DNA of 64,000 nt. It comes from Polaromonas sp. CG_9.7. GTDB lineage: Bacteria > Pseudomonadota > Gammaproteobacteria > Burkholderiales > Burkholderiaceae_C. The notes beneath the pieces are model-generated. The model was not told the origin of the DNA, did not search any database, and saw only the letters and a list, made by a program, of their open reading frames with translations. Where the stretch lies: the NCBI RefSeq assembly GCF_015752205.1, contig NZ_JADOVG010000001.1, forward strand, positions 1 through 64,000, in the 5' to 3' direction. Positions 46,973 to 56,241 of the stretch are shown here, one piece after another (the first letter of the stretch is position 1; the number at the start of each line of letters is the position of its first letter). Both the position numbers and the translations under genes were made by a program.

Positions 46973-48297
46973 TTGTTTTCTCCTGAGGAGGTTTCTGAGT
47001 ATTCGGGGAAGAAGCGCGCCATCTGTTCACGCCAGAGCTGGTCGCACAGCCGGTTCTGCGGCAGTTCGACATCGTCAAACGTGAGCAGTGCGTCCTTGGG
47101 CACATCGCGCTTCAGGGTGCAGCCTTCGGCCAGGCCGATGGGCAGCAGGTTTTGCGACCGGGCGGTGTCGGCGTTTTCAGCCAGGCCGTACGTCATGTAG
47201 CCGCCCAGGCCGTCAATGGACTCACCCGCCTTCAGGTCGATCTTGGCCGTGGCCAGCACTTCGACGCAGGGTGCGCCCAGCGGGGACAGCGCGGCGTCCT
47301 GGAAGAGCACGGCCCGCGCGACGGTGTTGGGCACCTCGAAATGGCACAGGTGGTAGGGCGTGTAGAAGCAGTAGAGCGGTCCGTTGCCCAGCTTGTAGAG
47401 CGACAAATAATGCTTTTGCTGCGGATGGTCGTGCGTGCCCAGCACGAACACGCCAGGGCCGGGCATGGCACCGACAACATAGTCAACGATGCCCGGGCCT
47501 TCAATCATGGCTTCGAGCGGGTAGCGCTCGGCGACCTCCTGAATGGGCGTGCCGGGGGCGACGGTGGGGCCGTACATGCCGCGCTGGCCGACCCGCATGC
47601 CGGTGCCGTTGGCGACGATGGCGTTCTCGAACGAGATCTTGGTGCCGTCGGCGAACGACGTGACCATGGCCGGATTCTGGCCCCACTGCCGGGCAAAGCC
47701 TTCCTGTGTGGTCGGGTTGCGGTAGGGGTCGTGCAGCCCCTTGATGTTGCCGCACATCACCGGCTTGACGCCAATGCCTTTGACAAAGCGGTACAAATTC
47801 ATCATCACGCCCGGCTGGTCGCCGTCGGCGGTGGTCAGCACCACGCCGGCGCGGTCGGCATAGGTTTTCAGGATGGGGCCGATGGTCCCGTCGATCTCGG
47901 CATTCATCAGCACGACATGCTTGCGGTGGGCAATGGCTTCGAGGGTCACATGCGCAGCATGCTCGATGGTGCCGGTGACTTCGATGATCGCGTCGATGCC
48001 AGCGGCGCGGCACAGCAGCATGGCGTCTTCGGTGATGGCCGGCACGCCGGACTCGATGGCGCGTTCCAGCTGGGTGACCGTCTCGACGACGCAAACGCCT
48101 GAAACATCGGCCTCGCGGTAGGCGCGCCGGGCACCTTCGAGCGTGCGGTTGGCAATGGCGGCCACGCGCATGCCGGGCACCGACAGGGCAATCTGCAGCG
48201 CCACGCCGCGTGCCATGAATCCGGCGCCGATCAATCCGACGCGGATCGGCCGTCCTTCGCGTGCCCTTTGCGCCAGGGCGGTGTCAACAATGATCAT
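46969..48297 (-). CDS. Homoserine-dehydrogenase-like NAD(P) oxidoreductase with SAF-type end
   Basis: A 442-residue oxidoreductase. The N-terminal Rossmann motif VGLIGAGFMARGVALQ is followed by a GIDAIIEVTGTIEHA segment and a catalytic-like region MNAEIDGTIGPIL; the C-terminal part (ATAKIDLKAGESIDGLGGYMTYG) resembles SAF domains. Related proteins occur in polysaccharide clusters beside CDP-glucose genes. The start MIIVDTALAQR overlaps the upstream gene by 4 bases (ATGA) and is preferred over an extension of 11 residues. Its substrate is unknown. Confidence 0.75.
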   Translation of the reverse strand: MIIVDTALAQRAREGRPIRVGLIGAGFMARGVALQIALSVPGMRVAAIANRTLEGARRAYREADVSGVCVVETVTQLERAIESGVPAITEDAMLLCRAAGIDAIIEVTGTIEHAAHVTLEAIAHRKHVVLMNAEIDGTIGPILKTYADRAGVVLTTADGDQPGVMMNLYRFVKGIGVKPVMCGNIKGLHDPYRNPTTQEGFARQWGQNPAMVTSFADGTKISFENAIVANGTGMRVGQRGMYGPTVAPGTPIQEVAERYPLEAMIEGPGIVDYVVGAMPGPGVFVLGTHDHPQQKHYLSLYKLGNGPLYCFYTPYHLCHFEVPNTVARAVLFQDAALSPLGAPCVEVLATAKIDLKAGESIDGLGGYMTYGLAENADTARSQNLLPIGLAEGCTLKRDVPKDALLTFDDVELPQNRLCDQLWREQMARFFPEYSETSSGENK

Positions 48298-48839
48298 GCC
48301 GCCACTCCTTCGGCCACGAAGGCGGGCCAACTGCGGTCCTTGTCGGACATGTCGATCACCGGCACCGGCCAGGCGATGCCGAACGCCGGGTCGTTATGCC
48401 GGGCGCCGCGTTCGGACTGCGGCGTGTAGAAGGCCGACACCTGGTAGGTGACGGCCGCATCGTCTGTCAGCGTGACAAAACCATGGGCAAAGCCCTTGGG
48501 CACCAGCAGCATGCGGCCATTGGCTTCACTCAGTTCCACGCCGATCCACTGGCAGTAGGTGGGCGACTCGGGGCGAATATCGACAATCGCGTCCCAGATC
48601 GCGCCCTGCACGCAGCGCACCAGCTTGTCCTCGGCATTCGGCGCCATCTGGTAGTGCATGCCGCGCAGGGTGCCCGCCCGGCGTGTCAGCGACATGTTGG
48701 TCTGCACCATGCGGGTCGGCAGGCCATTGGCCTCGAACTCGCGTTCGCAATAAGTGCGGCCGAAATAGCCGCGCGCATCTTCGCGCCGCTCCATGTCGAC
48801 GAGGGTCGCGCCAGACAGCGCGGTTTTAGTGAAAATCAT
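48294..48839 (-). CDS. RmlC-like dTDP/CDP-sugar 3,5-epimerase
   Basis: A 181-residue cupin epimerase. Family marks are DARGYFGRTYCEREF, RRAGTLRGMHYQ with the catalytic His, VRCVQGAIWDAIVDIR and LVPKGFAHGFVTL. It resembles RfbC/RmlC, which epimerises 4-keto-6-deoxy sugars. With RfbF next to it, the natural substrate may be CDP-linked instead of dTDP-linked. The start at MIFTKTALSGA is preferred over one 15 codons upstream. Confidence 0.85.
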   Translation of the reverse strand: MIFTKTALSGATLVDMERREDARGYFGRTYCEREFEANGLPTRMVQTNMSLTRRAGTLRGMHYQMAPNAEDKLVRCVQGAIWDAIVDIRPESPTYCQWIGVELSEANGRMLLVPKGFAHGFVTLTDDAAVTYQVSAFYTPQSERGARHNDPAFGIAWPVPVIDMSDKDRSWPAFVAEGVAA

Positions 48840-48884
48840 GGGTTGCCTTGAAAAACAGGGGTATAAAAAATCGGAAGTCCGCAC

Positions 48885-49658
48885 TCACCAGGATTTCCAG
48901 GGTGCCTTGTCCGCAGCCCACAGGGATTCGAGCGTCTGCTTGTCGCGCAGCGTGTCCATCGGCTGCCAGAAGCCTTCGTGGCGAAAGGCGGCCATCTGGT
49001 GGTGGGCGGCCAGGTGCTCCATGGGACCGCGTTCCCAGATGGTGTCGTCGCCTTCGATCAGTTCGACCACTGTTCGGTCGAGCACAAAAAAGCCGCCGTT
49101 GATCCAGGCACCGTCGCCGCCCGGCTTTTCCTTGAAACTCGGCACCAGCGCGTTGTCGGCATGCAGGTTGAAGGCGCCGAAGCGGCCTGGCGGCTGCACT
49201 GCCGTCACTGTTGCCAGCACATTTTGCTCACGGTGGAAGGCGATCAGCTTGGTGATGTCCACATCGCTGACGCCGTCGCCGTACGTGCAGCAGAACGGCC
49301 CGTCGTTCAGGTAACGTGCCGCGCGCCGGATGCGCCCGCCGGTCATCGTGTCCAGTCCGGTATCGACCAGCGTGACCTTCCACGGCTCGGTCGAGGTGCG
49401 AAGCATGGTCGTGGTGCTGTCGCGCATGTCAAAGGTGATGTCGGCCCCGTCCATGGCGTAGTCACGGAAAAACTGCTTGATCAGGTGGCCTTTGTAGCCG
49501 CAGCAGATCACGAAGTCGCTTACGCCGTGCGCCATGTACATCTTCATGATGTGCCAGATGATCGGCCTGCCGCCAATCTCGACCATGGGCTTGGGGCGAA
49601 CGGCGCTTTCCTCGCTGATGCGCGTTCCCAGTCCACCGGCCAGAATCAATGCCTGCAT
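48885..49658 (-). CDS. rfbF: Glucose-1-phosphate cytidylyltransferase
   Basis: A 257-residue nucleotidyltransferase making CDP-glucose from CTP and glucose 1-phosphate. The start [18 protein letters not shown], then [13 protein letters not shown] and [22 protein letters not shown], is diagnostic of RfbF. It commits the cluster to CDP-sugars, typically 3,6-dideoxyhexoses or branched sugars. A CDP-glucose 4,6-dehydratase (RfbG), normally its neighbour, is not obvious here; the SDR may fill that place. Confidence 0.93.
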   Translation of the reverse strand: MQALILAGGLGTRISEESAVRPKPMVEIGGRPIIWHIMKMYMAHGVSDFVICCGYKGHLIKQFFRDYAMDGADITFDMRDSTTTMLRTSTEPWKVTLVDTGLDTMTGGRIRRAARYLNDGPFCCTYGDGVSDVDITKLIAFHREQNVLATVTAVQPPGRFGAFNLHADNALVPSFKEKPGGDGAWINGGFFVLDRTVVELIEGDDTIWERGPMEHLAAHHQMAAFRHEGFWQPMDTLRDKQTLESLWAADKAPWKSW

Positions 49659-49709
49659 TTTAATTTCCCTTTTGTTAATGTTGTTGTAAGCGCACGGGGC
49701 GGCTTGCCC

Positions 49710-50792
49710 CTAGTGCGCAACCTTGCCCTGGCCAAACATTCCGGCCAGAAAATTGCCGTCTGCTGACTGGCTGACAGATGCTGTCGTGCCAGGTGGCGTC
49801 AAAGCGCTGATGTCCTGCGGTATTTCGGCTGCCTTTTCGAGACTCTGAAAAGGCAATTCGCTGCCTACCAGTTCAGCCAGCACCCGCACACGAATCGGCG
49901 CGGCCGGATCGTCGGGGAACTTGCGGGCAAAAAAAGCGGGCGTGGCCTTGAGTTGCTCCATGGCCTGTTCGTCGATTCTTCCCGGGTGCGCATGGTCGAA
50001 TCGCTGGATGTAATGGTTCATCGGACCCTTGGCGGGTGCGACATGCATCAGCAAGGTGGGAATCAGGAACTCGTCGGCAATGCACAGCCGGCTGAAATAG
50101 TCGCGAACGCCGGGATGCAGGAATTTTTCCAGCATGGCGGCCACGACGTGGCGACTGGCACCGAACCAGGTCGAGCCGTAATAAGGCCGGAATTTCTCGT
50201 TGAAAATATGCTGCCCGATCGATGGCCGGCTGAGCGCCTTGAACAAGCCCAGCGCCACCAGCGCCAGAATGCTTTTCTTGCCGCCACTGTGCAGCCAGAT
50301 ACCGGCCTCGTCGCGTCGGCCACTTGCCGCGTCAAAGTAGGCATTGCCCAGTCGCCGCACGATCCGGTGGCGTAACGATTTTTCAGGCGTCAGGGCTCTG
50401 TAGCCAACCGACATCAGTGCGTCCTGGTCGGCAAACAGGTCAATGCAGTCAAAATGGGCTTCCTCGCGGCCCGAGATGTGTGTCTCGAAAGCTTCAATGG
50501 ATTTGATGGGCAGGCAACTCGGGCTGAGCAACTGAAGATAGTCAAACTCCAGGTTGGCCAGTGCGTACTTCATGGAGTGGAAAATCCCGTCTACAAACCC
50601 GAAGAAAGCCCAACCCGTGCGCTTGGGATCCGGGACAAACCGGACGTTCGGTGCGGTCAGCACAAAGTCCGGCGTCTGGGAAAAATCATGGTGAACCAGC
50701 ACCGTATGGGGTGCCAGTGAATGCGCCAGTTGGTCAAGCGTTTCTGGCTTGCCAACTGCAGACATCACCAGAAAAACAATATTGGGTTTCAT
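49710..50792 (-). CDS. Core-2/I-branching-type glycosyltransferase (GT14)
   Basis: A 360-residue glycosyltransferase related to beta-1,6-N-acetylglucosaminyltransferases of GT14. Visible: an opening IVFLVMSAVGKPETLDQL, VLVHHDFSQTP, YLQLLSPSCLPIKS and YYGSTWFGASRHVV, the last close to the GSxWF pattern of the family. There is no signal peptide. It heads the CDP-sugar operon and probably adds a sugar to a surface glycan. Confidence 0.8.
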   Translation of the reverse strand: MKPNIVFLVMSAVGKPETLDQLAHSLAPHTVLVHHDFSQTPDFVLTAPNVRFVPDPKRTGWAFFGFVDGIFHSMKYALANLEFDYLQLLSPSCLPIKSIEAFETHISGREEAHFDCIDLFADQDALMSVGYRALTPEKSLRHRIVRRLGNAYFDAASGRRDEAGIWLHSGGKKSILALVALGLFKALSRPSIGQHIFNEKFRPYYGSTWFGASRHVVAAMLEKFLHPGVRDYFSRLCIADEFLIPTLLMHVAPAKGPMNHYIQRFDHAHPGRIDEQAMEQLKATPAFFARKFPDDPAAPIRVRVLAELVGSELPFQSLEKAAEIPQDISALTPPGTTASVSQSADGNFLAGMFGQGKVAH

Positions 50793-51302
50793 TTTTTAGT
50801 GTTTGTTGACGGCTTTTGGGGATTCAAAGAGCGGTCCGTAGGTCTGCCAGGCATGTCGTTGCATTAACAAATCCGTTCAATCTGATGCCTGAAATTGCGG
50901 GTCGGTGCATTACGTTTTTGCCTAATTCGTGAAGATTTGTTGATTGGCTTAAGTGTTTGCGAAAACAGTAAAAGTCGTCAATCTCATGAACGGACTAATC
51001 AGGTCTCATAAATGGACTATTGACAATTTCAAAAACAACCATTTCCGGGGAGGAAGATTCTCATCCGCTGCTTGAATTCACGTCGGAAAGCCGATGGCAA
51101 TCGTTTGACATCAAACCGTGGATGTTCATCGCCCAGGTGATACGCAATCAAGGTTGTTTCGAAAAAAGCAGGTAACTTACACCTGGCGTCAGCCGTGTGA
51201 TGCGGCAGTTGCCAACGGCAGTCTTGGCAAGGGCGAAATTTGACCCTGGATGCCACATTAAAGCCATTGCAAACCGGCGAAACTTGCTATTGAAAAAATA
51301 GC
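50793..51302. other. Intergenic region upstream of the glycan operon
   Basis: About 510 bp, more AT-rich than its neighbours. A 75-codon minus-strand frame (51029-51256) matches nothing recognised and is not called. The left part should hold the promoter of the GT14 operon. A dispersed repeat core, TTGCTATTGAAAAAATAGC, lies at 51284-51302. Confidence 0.4.
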
Positions 51303-51325
51303 AAAAAACACCTCAGGGTGAGGTG
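51303..51325 (-). terminator. Intrinsic terminator after the DTW-domain gene
   Basis: On the minus strand CACCTCA and TGAGGTG pair around CCC and are followed by TTTTTT. It lies 16 bp past the stop codon of the gene to its right. Confidence 0.9.
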
Positions 51326-51340
51326 AAATGCCCGATTGCT

Positions 51341-52012
51341 TCAAAAATTCGGCATGCGCGGGCTGCCGGCGCCGCGCAGCCGACGCAAATCCATCTGCTG
51401 GGCGACAAAGCCATCGAAAGCAGCGAGCAAGGGCTGGAGCCGTCCGGCGTTCGCGTGCAACTGGGCGAGTGCTGCGCAGGTCGCCTCCAGTGTTGAAAGC
51501 TGTTCGGGCCGGTGCGCCTTGCGGATCAGGTAATGCGACGCCCCGACGTCCTGCAATGCCAGGCGCGGCAGTTGCTGCAGCAGCGGGTTGGCGTACAGCA
51601 TCTTGAGGCTCTTGCGCCAGGTGCCGTCCAGTACGACCAGCCGCAGTCGGGCAGGATCGTCCAGGTCGCCCGGGGCAAGCTGCCTGGGCGTAATGCCTGG
51701 CGTCTGGTGTTGCGGCGTTTCCGGGTAAAGCAGCAGGTTGAGCTTCGCGCTGCCCGGGGCGCCTCCGGTGCCTGGCGGATCGGCCAGCAGGGCGGGCAGG
51801 TCATCGAACACCTCGCCCGTCACCAGCCGGCTGCCCGGCAGGCTCAGGTGCAGCAGCCGCGCAGTGCCCTTGGGGTTGTCCACTTCCAGCGGATGCTGCA
51901 GGATCAGCACCTCGACCGGATGCTCGACAGGCGTGGCCCAGCGGCAGATGCAGGCGCTTTGCGGGCGCAGGCAAATGGCGCAGGCCAGGCGTTTGCGGGG
52001 GGTGGGTGTCAT
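51341..52012 (-). CDS. tapT: tRNA-uridine aminocarboxypropyltransferase (DTW domain)
   Basis: A 223-residue DTW-domain enzyme that attaches a 3-amino-3-carboxypropyl group from S-adenosylmethionine to uridine 47 of tRNA (acp3U). The signature appears as LDGTWRKSLKML, and cysteines CAICLRPQSACIC form the N-terminal metal site. ILQHPLEVDNPKGTARLL is also conserved. It is a single gene ending in its own terminator. Confidence 0.85.
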   Translation of the reverse strand: MTPTPRKRLACAICLRPQSACICRWATPVEHPVEVLILQHPLEVDNPKGTARLLHLSLPGSRLVTGEVFDDLPALLADPPGTGGAPGSAKLNLLLYPETPQHQTPGITPRQLAPGDLDDPARLRLVVLDGTWRKSLKMLYANPLLQQLPRLALQDVGASHYLIRKAHRPEQLSTLEATCAALAQLHANAGRLQPLLAAFDGFVAQQMDLRRLRGAGSPRMPNF

Positions 52013-52041
52013 GGGCAGGTTTGTGCGTGGCGCAACTTATT

Positions 52042-52107
52042 CACTATCAAAAAGAGAGCTATAGGTAGAGGCTGGACGTGCGCTTTAGCCTTATTTAATT
52101 AATAAAA
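52042..52107. repeat. Dispersed intergenic repeat, copy 4
   Basis: ACTATCAAAAAGAGAGCTAT opens a degenerate copy, continuing GGCTGGACGTGCGCTTTAGC and ending CTTATTTAATTAATAAAA. It lies between fahA and the DTW gene. Confidence 0.5.
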
Positions 52108-52215
52108 GAGAGACTACGCAGGTCACTTTTCAGGTTGCCGCACAAAACATAACCTCTGTCATCGGGACCAGGATCAAGTCCGGGGCAGGGAATGCAGTCC
52201 GCATCCTGTCGCCTT

Positions 52216-53541
52216 TCAGCTGCGCGCCGGCAGCACGGTTCCCCGGCATTCGCCAAAGCCGATGCGTGCGGCGCCGGCTTTTTCGCACCAGCCGTGAATC
52301 ACCACGGCGTCACCGTCTTCCAGGTAGCTGCGGCTTTCGCCATTGGGGAGCAGCAGCGGGTGCTTGCCGCCGGTGGTCAGCTCGATCAGCGCACCGGCCT
52401 GGTCGAGCGTCGGGCCCGACAGCGTGCCGCTGCCGAACAGATCGCCGGGCTGCAGGTTGCAGCCGTTGACCGTGTGGTGCGTCACCAGCTGCGCCACGGT
52501 CCAGTAGGCATGGCGGTAGCTGGTGCGGCAAATCGTGGCGTTAGTCTGGCCGGCTTCGCGCATCCTGGGTGTCAGCAGGCCGACCTGCAGCTGGATGTCG
52601 AGCGCGCCTTGCTGGCGGTTCGCCTCGGAGTCCAGGTAGGGCAGGGGCTGCGGGTCTGCTTCAGGGCGCACGAAGGCGGTGCGGTAAGGCGCCAGCGCTT
52701 CGAGCGTCACGATCCACGGGGAAATCGTGGTGGCGAAGTTCTTCGACAGGAAAGGCCCGAGCGGCTGGTATTCCCAGGCCTGCAGGTCACGCGCCGACCA
52801 GTCGTTCAGCAGGCAGAGGCCGAACACATGGGCTTCGGCCTGCATGATGGAAACCGGCTCGCCGAGCGCATTGCCAGAGCCGATAAAAATGCCCAGTTCG
52901 AGTTCGATGTCCAGCTTCTTGCTTGCGCCGAACACCGGTTGCGTGGCGCCGGGCGGCAGCGTCTGGCCCACGGGGCGGTGAAAGCTTTGGCCGGACACAC
53001 CAATGCTCGAAGCCCGGCCATGGTAGCCAATGGGCACCCATTTGTAGTTCGGCAGCAGCGGGTTGTCGGGGCGAAACTGACGGCCAATGTTGGTGGCGTG
53101 GTGTACCGAGGTATAAAAATCGGTGTAGTCGCCGATGCGTGCCGGCAGGCCGTATTCGGCTTTGGACTGCGGCACCAGGCAAGCGGCCAGCACGGCCTGT
53201 TCGGCTGCGCCCTCTCGCAAGGCGCGTGACAGCGCCAGGCGCAGGGCATGCCAGGCGTCAGCGCCCAATGCCATCAGGGCATTGAGCGTGTCCTGCGCGC
53301 CCGCCTGCGCCGCCATGGCCGCCTCGCCGCTGAACACCCCAGTTGCTGCCAGTGCCGCCAGGTCCAGGATCTGGTCGCCGATGGCCACGCCGCCGCGAAA
53401 GGCCTCAAGCGTGCCCTGGCGGCGAAAGACCGCGAACGGCAGGTTCTGGATCGGAAAGTCGGTGCCCGCCTGGTGGGCGGACGCGAGCCAGCTGCGCAGC
53501 GCCGTGTCGTGGGTTTCGTCGAGTGGCGTCAGGGTTGTCAT
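52216..53541 (-). CDS. fahA: Fumarylacetoacetase
   Basis: A 441-residue hydrolase cleaving fumarylacetoacetate to fumarate and acetoacetate, the last step of the homogentisate path. Metal and catalytic residues lie in GDYTDFYTSVHHATNIG (Asp and His) and LELGIFIGSGN (Glu), with LNDWSARDLQAWEY and KNFATTISPWIVT also conserved. No homogentisate dioxygenase or maleylacetoacetate isomerase is in the window. It lies 5 bp downstream of the VOC gene, so they share a transcript with the monooxygenase. Confidence 0.95.
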   Translation of the reverse strand: MTTLTPLDETHDTALRSWLASAHQAGTDFPIQNLPFAVFRRQGTLEAFRGGVAIGDQILDLAALAATGVFSGEAAMAAQAGAQDTLNALMALGADAWHALRLALSRALREGAAEQAVLAACLVPQSKAEYGLPARIGDYTDFYTSVHHATNIGRQFRPDNPLLPNYKWVPIGYHGRASSIGVSGQSFHRPVGQTLPPGATQPVFGASKKLDIELELGIFIGSGNALGEPVSIMQAEAHVFGLCLLNDWSARDLQAWEYQPLGPFLSKNFATTISPWIVTLEALAPYRTAFVRPEADPQPLPYLDSEANRQQGALDIQLQVGLLTPRMREAGQTNATICRTSYRHAYWTVAQLVTHHTVNGCNLQPGDLFGSGTLSGPTLDQAGALIELTTGGKHPLLLPNGESRSYLEDGDAVVIHGWCEKAGAARIGFGECRGTVLPARS

Positions 53542-53546
53542 GGGCT

Positions 53547-54086
53547 TTATTGTCCGGCCATGCTGCCGTCATGCATCCAGCGCGCATGCTGGGGCGCTTT
53601 CTTGGTCACGGCCCATTCGTTGAGCATGTCCCACTTGGCCTCGTCGAGCATCTTCGCCATTTTCGGCGTGCCGGTGTTGGCGCACAACTCCAGCCGGTGG
53701 CCGCTCGGGTCAAAGAAGTAAATGGACTTGAAAATGGTGTGGTCCGTCGGGCCCAGCACGTCAATGCCGCCGGCCTCCAGCCGGGCCTTGGCGTCCATCA
53801 GGGCGTCCATCGATTCAACCTGCAGCGCCAGGTGCTGCGTCCACTCGGGGGTGTTGGGGTCGCGGCCCATGGGCGGCTGGGTCGGCAGCTCGAAAAAAGC
53901 CAGCACATTGCCATTGCCGGCATCGAGAAAAACATGCATGTACGGTTCGGGCGCCTTGGTCGAGGGCACTTCGTTCTCGGCAATCGCCAGGATGAATTTC
54001 ATGTCCAGGTACTTGCCGTACCACTCGACGGTTTGCTTGGCGTCCTTGCAGCGGTAGGCGACGTGGTGGATTTTCTGGATGTTCAT
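53547..54086 (-). CDS. VOC-family (glyoxalase/extradiol-dioxygenase-like) protein
   Basis: A 179-residue vicinal-oxygen-chelate protein with two paired beta-alpha-beta modules. Metal-ligand candidates are the His in KIHHVAYRC, the His in WTQHLALQV and the Glu in HRLELC. The start MNIQKIHHV is chosen because it begins at the conserved strand. In this operon (monooxygenase, DUF2783, VOC, fumarylacetoacetase) a ring-cleavage or isomerase role is plausible, but the reaction is not known. Confidence 0.8.
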   Translation of the reverse strand: MNIQKIHHVAYRCKDAKQTVEWYGKYLDMKFILAIAENEVPSTKAPEPYMHVFLDAGNGNVLAFFELPTQPPMGRDPNTPEWTQHLALQVESMDALMDAKARLEAGGIDVLGPTDHTIFKSIYFFDPSGHRLELCANTGTPKMAKMLDEAKWDMLNEWAVTKKAPQHARWMHDGSMAGQ

Positions 54087-54135
54087 GATGACCTCAAACG
54101 TTGGGTTGTCAGGGGGTGACAGGCTTGCACAAGTG

Positions 54136-54348
54136 TCACAGGTCGCGAAGCGCGGCCTGAACATGGGTTTCAAACAGCCGGGCATCGGCCAGTGCGTTGG
54201 CATTGAGCAAGGCCAGTTTTACCAAAAACAGTTCGGTCTTGCCAGGACCGGCCTGGTCAATGGCGCTCGCCAGGGCGTCGTACACGGTTTCCAGACCGGC
54301 AAGGGGCAGGGTATTTTTGTGGGCAGTCATGGAGGCAATCCGGTTCAC
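54136..54348 (-). CDS. DUF2783 small protein
   Basis: A 70-residue helical protein of the DUF2783 group (LETVYDALASAIDQAGPGKTELFLVKLALLNANALAD), which in related bacteria accompanies FAD-dependent aromatic monooxygenases. A GTG that overlaps the monooxygenase stop (GTGA) would couple the two; ATG 54330 is the alternative. Role unknown, possibly a small subunit or stabiliser of the monooxygenase. Confidence 0.7.
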   Translation of the reverse strand: MNRIASMTAHKNTLPLAGLETVYDALASAIDQAGPGKTELFLVKLALLNANALADARLFETHVQAALRDL

Positions 54349-56036
54349 TGGGGCAGGGCGATGTTAAAGGCGGCTTGCAGGCGCGTGGCGTCCAGCGTCA
54401 GCCAGCGCGCGCAGACATGCTGGTCGGGCCGCAGCAGGAAGGCGGCGCCACTGGCCTGCACGCCGTAGCGCTGGCGGAAGTGGCCGTCGGCGTCTGCCAG
54501 CGTCAGGTCGGCGCCGTCCACGGGCTGCGTGGCGCCCACGGCTGTCACCCTGAGAGGCACACCCCGGGCGCGGGTGGCCGCGATCACCTGCCGCAAAGCT
54601 TCGGGAATCGCCGCTTCCTGCGTGAAGTACAGCAGCTCAAAGCCGCCGCCCAGGTGGTCGAGCAAAAAGTCGTCGGGCGCCAGGCGAATGTTTTGCGGCG
54701 GCGCGCCGTGGGCTGGTCCCGAACTGAACAAAGCGTTGTCGTCGCCCCGGCTGTTCAGCATTGAGCCGCTGTACGCGTGCGGACGCGAGGTGCGCCAGTG
54801 ATAAAGCGGCCGCACGAATGCCTCTGTCAGCGACAGCGACAGCACCGCATCGCGCAGCAGCCGAAAGCCCCGGCTCGGCGGCGCCATGAAGCGCGTGCTC
54901 TTGCCCGCTTCGTCGATGATCTCGCGCGCCGCGCCGACGCGCTCGGCGCTGTGGCTGGCCAGCAGCTTGTCGCTTGCCAGACCGCGCACGACAAAGGCCA
55001 GGTGCCAGCCTAACGATTGCGCGTCTTGAAACGCCGTGTTCGCGCCGCGCACGCCGAAGATCGGCAGCAGGTGCGCCGCGTCGCCGGTGAAGACCACGCG
55101 GCCCTGAACATAATCTGGCAATGTCAGCGTACGGGCTGAATAGACTGAATTCCAGTCCATTTCCCACGGCGTGCCGGCGTGGCCGATCATGGCCAGCTGC
55201 GCATCGATGCGTCTCTTGAGCGACGCCGGTCTGAGCGCCTGCTCGGGCGTTTCGCCGGGTGGCAGCTGGTAGTCCACGCGCCAGATGCCGTGCGGCTCGC
55301 GGTGCATCAGGATGGTGTTGCCGGGGTTCCATTCGGGGTCGAAATAAGCCAGGCGCTCGGTGGGCAGCGGCAGGTCGATACGGATGTCGGCGATGACGAA
55401 CAGGCCCTCATACGACGAGCCTTCCATCTGCAGCTTCAGGGCCGCGCGAATGTCGGACCGGCCCCCGTCGGCGGCCACCAGCCAGTCGGTTTCCAAGGTG
55501 TAGGGGCCTTCGGGCGTATCGATGCTCACGCGGGCCAGGCCGGGCGCCTGCGCCACGCCGACGACCTTGTTGCCCCAGCGCAGGTCAATCAGCGGGCTGG
55601 CCTGGCAGGCGTCGATCAGGTATTCCTCCAGGTACTGCTGCTGGATGTTGAGCATTGGAAAGAAACGGTCGTCCGCGTCGTGCGGCGCTTCCATGCGGAA
55701 CACGCGCTGACCCCGGTAGTAGGAGTTGCCGAAGCGCCAGGGCAGGCCGTTTTCGCTCATGCGGCCGGCCACGCCCACCTGCTGCAGGATTTCCATGGAG
55801 CGGCGGGTGAACACGATGGCGCGGCTGCCCTGCGAGACCTGCAATTCTGGCGTCAATACCACGCTGGCCACGCCCAGACGGGCCAGTTCCAGCGCCGTCA
55901 CCATGCCGGCCGGGCCGGCGCCGGCAATCACCACCTGTTGGCGGCTCTGCGCTGCATGCGCCGAGGGCAGCCACGCTTTGAACACCTGGTAGTGGTAATA
56001 AATCGACGGGCGGGCTTGGGTGGCGGGTTGGTGCAT
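54345..56036 (-). CDS. FAD-dependent aromatic monooxygenase (MhpA/PheA-type)
   Basis: A 563-residue class A flavoprotein hydroxylase. FAD-binding is seen in VIAGAGPAGMVTALELARLG (Gly39-Gly44), the middle DG motif in WLVAADGGRSDIRAAL, and the second FAD motif in FTGDAAHLLPIFGVRGANTAFQDAQ. The thioredoxin-like C-terminal domain is typical of the MhpA/phenol hydroxylase group. It hydroxylates an aromatic acid or phenol; the exact substrate cannot be read. It is the first gene of the degradation operon and is divergent from a MarR regulator. Confidence 0.88.
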   Translation of the reverse strand: MHQPATQARPSIYYHYQVFKAWLPSAHAAQSRQQVVIAGAGPAGMVTALELARLGVASVVLTPELQVSQGSRAIVFTRRSMEILQQVGVAGRMSENGLPWRFGNSYYRGQRVFRMEAPHDADDRFFPMLNIQQQYLEEYLIDACQASPLIDLRWGNKVVGVAQAPGLARVSIDTPEGPYTLETDWLVAADGGRSDIRAALKLQMEGSSYEGLFVIADIRIDLPLPTERLAYFDPEWNPGNTILMHREPHGIWRVDYQLPPGETPEQALRPASLKRRIDAQLAMIGHAGTPWEMDWNSVYSARTLTLPDYVQGRVVFTGDAAHLLPIFGVRGANTAFQDAQSLGWHLAFVVRGLASDKLLASHSAERVGAAREIIDEAGKSTRFMAPPSRGFRLLRDAVLSLSLTEAFVRPLYHWRTSRPHAYSGSMLNSRGDDNALFSSGPAHGAPPQNIRLAPDDFLLDHLGGGFELLYFTQEAAIPEALRQVIAATRARGVPLRVTAVGATQPVDGADLTLADADGHFRQRYGVQASGAAFLLRPDQHVCARWLTLDATRLQAAFNIALPQ

Positions 56037-56241
56037 GGAGGTTTGGGTGCGCTGATGATGCTAACTGGTTGCGTATACAACCATTATTGAAGGCTTTAAC
56101 AATATCGACCTCGGTAATTACCCTGTTGTTTGACTCAGGTTTTTCGGACGCTGGCGTGGCTTGATGCCCCCGTCAGGCAGCGGCGGCTGGCCTCACGTAT
56201 AGTGATTCGTTGACCATTTTTTCTGAACGTCTGGCGCTGCG

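Noticed and set aside
51029..51256. 75-codon minus-strand frame in the gap before the DTW gene
   Set aside because: No motif, no clear ribosome site and no neighbour suggests a gene; it stays unannotated.
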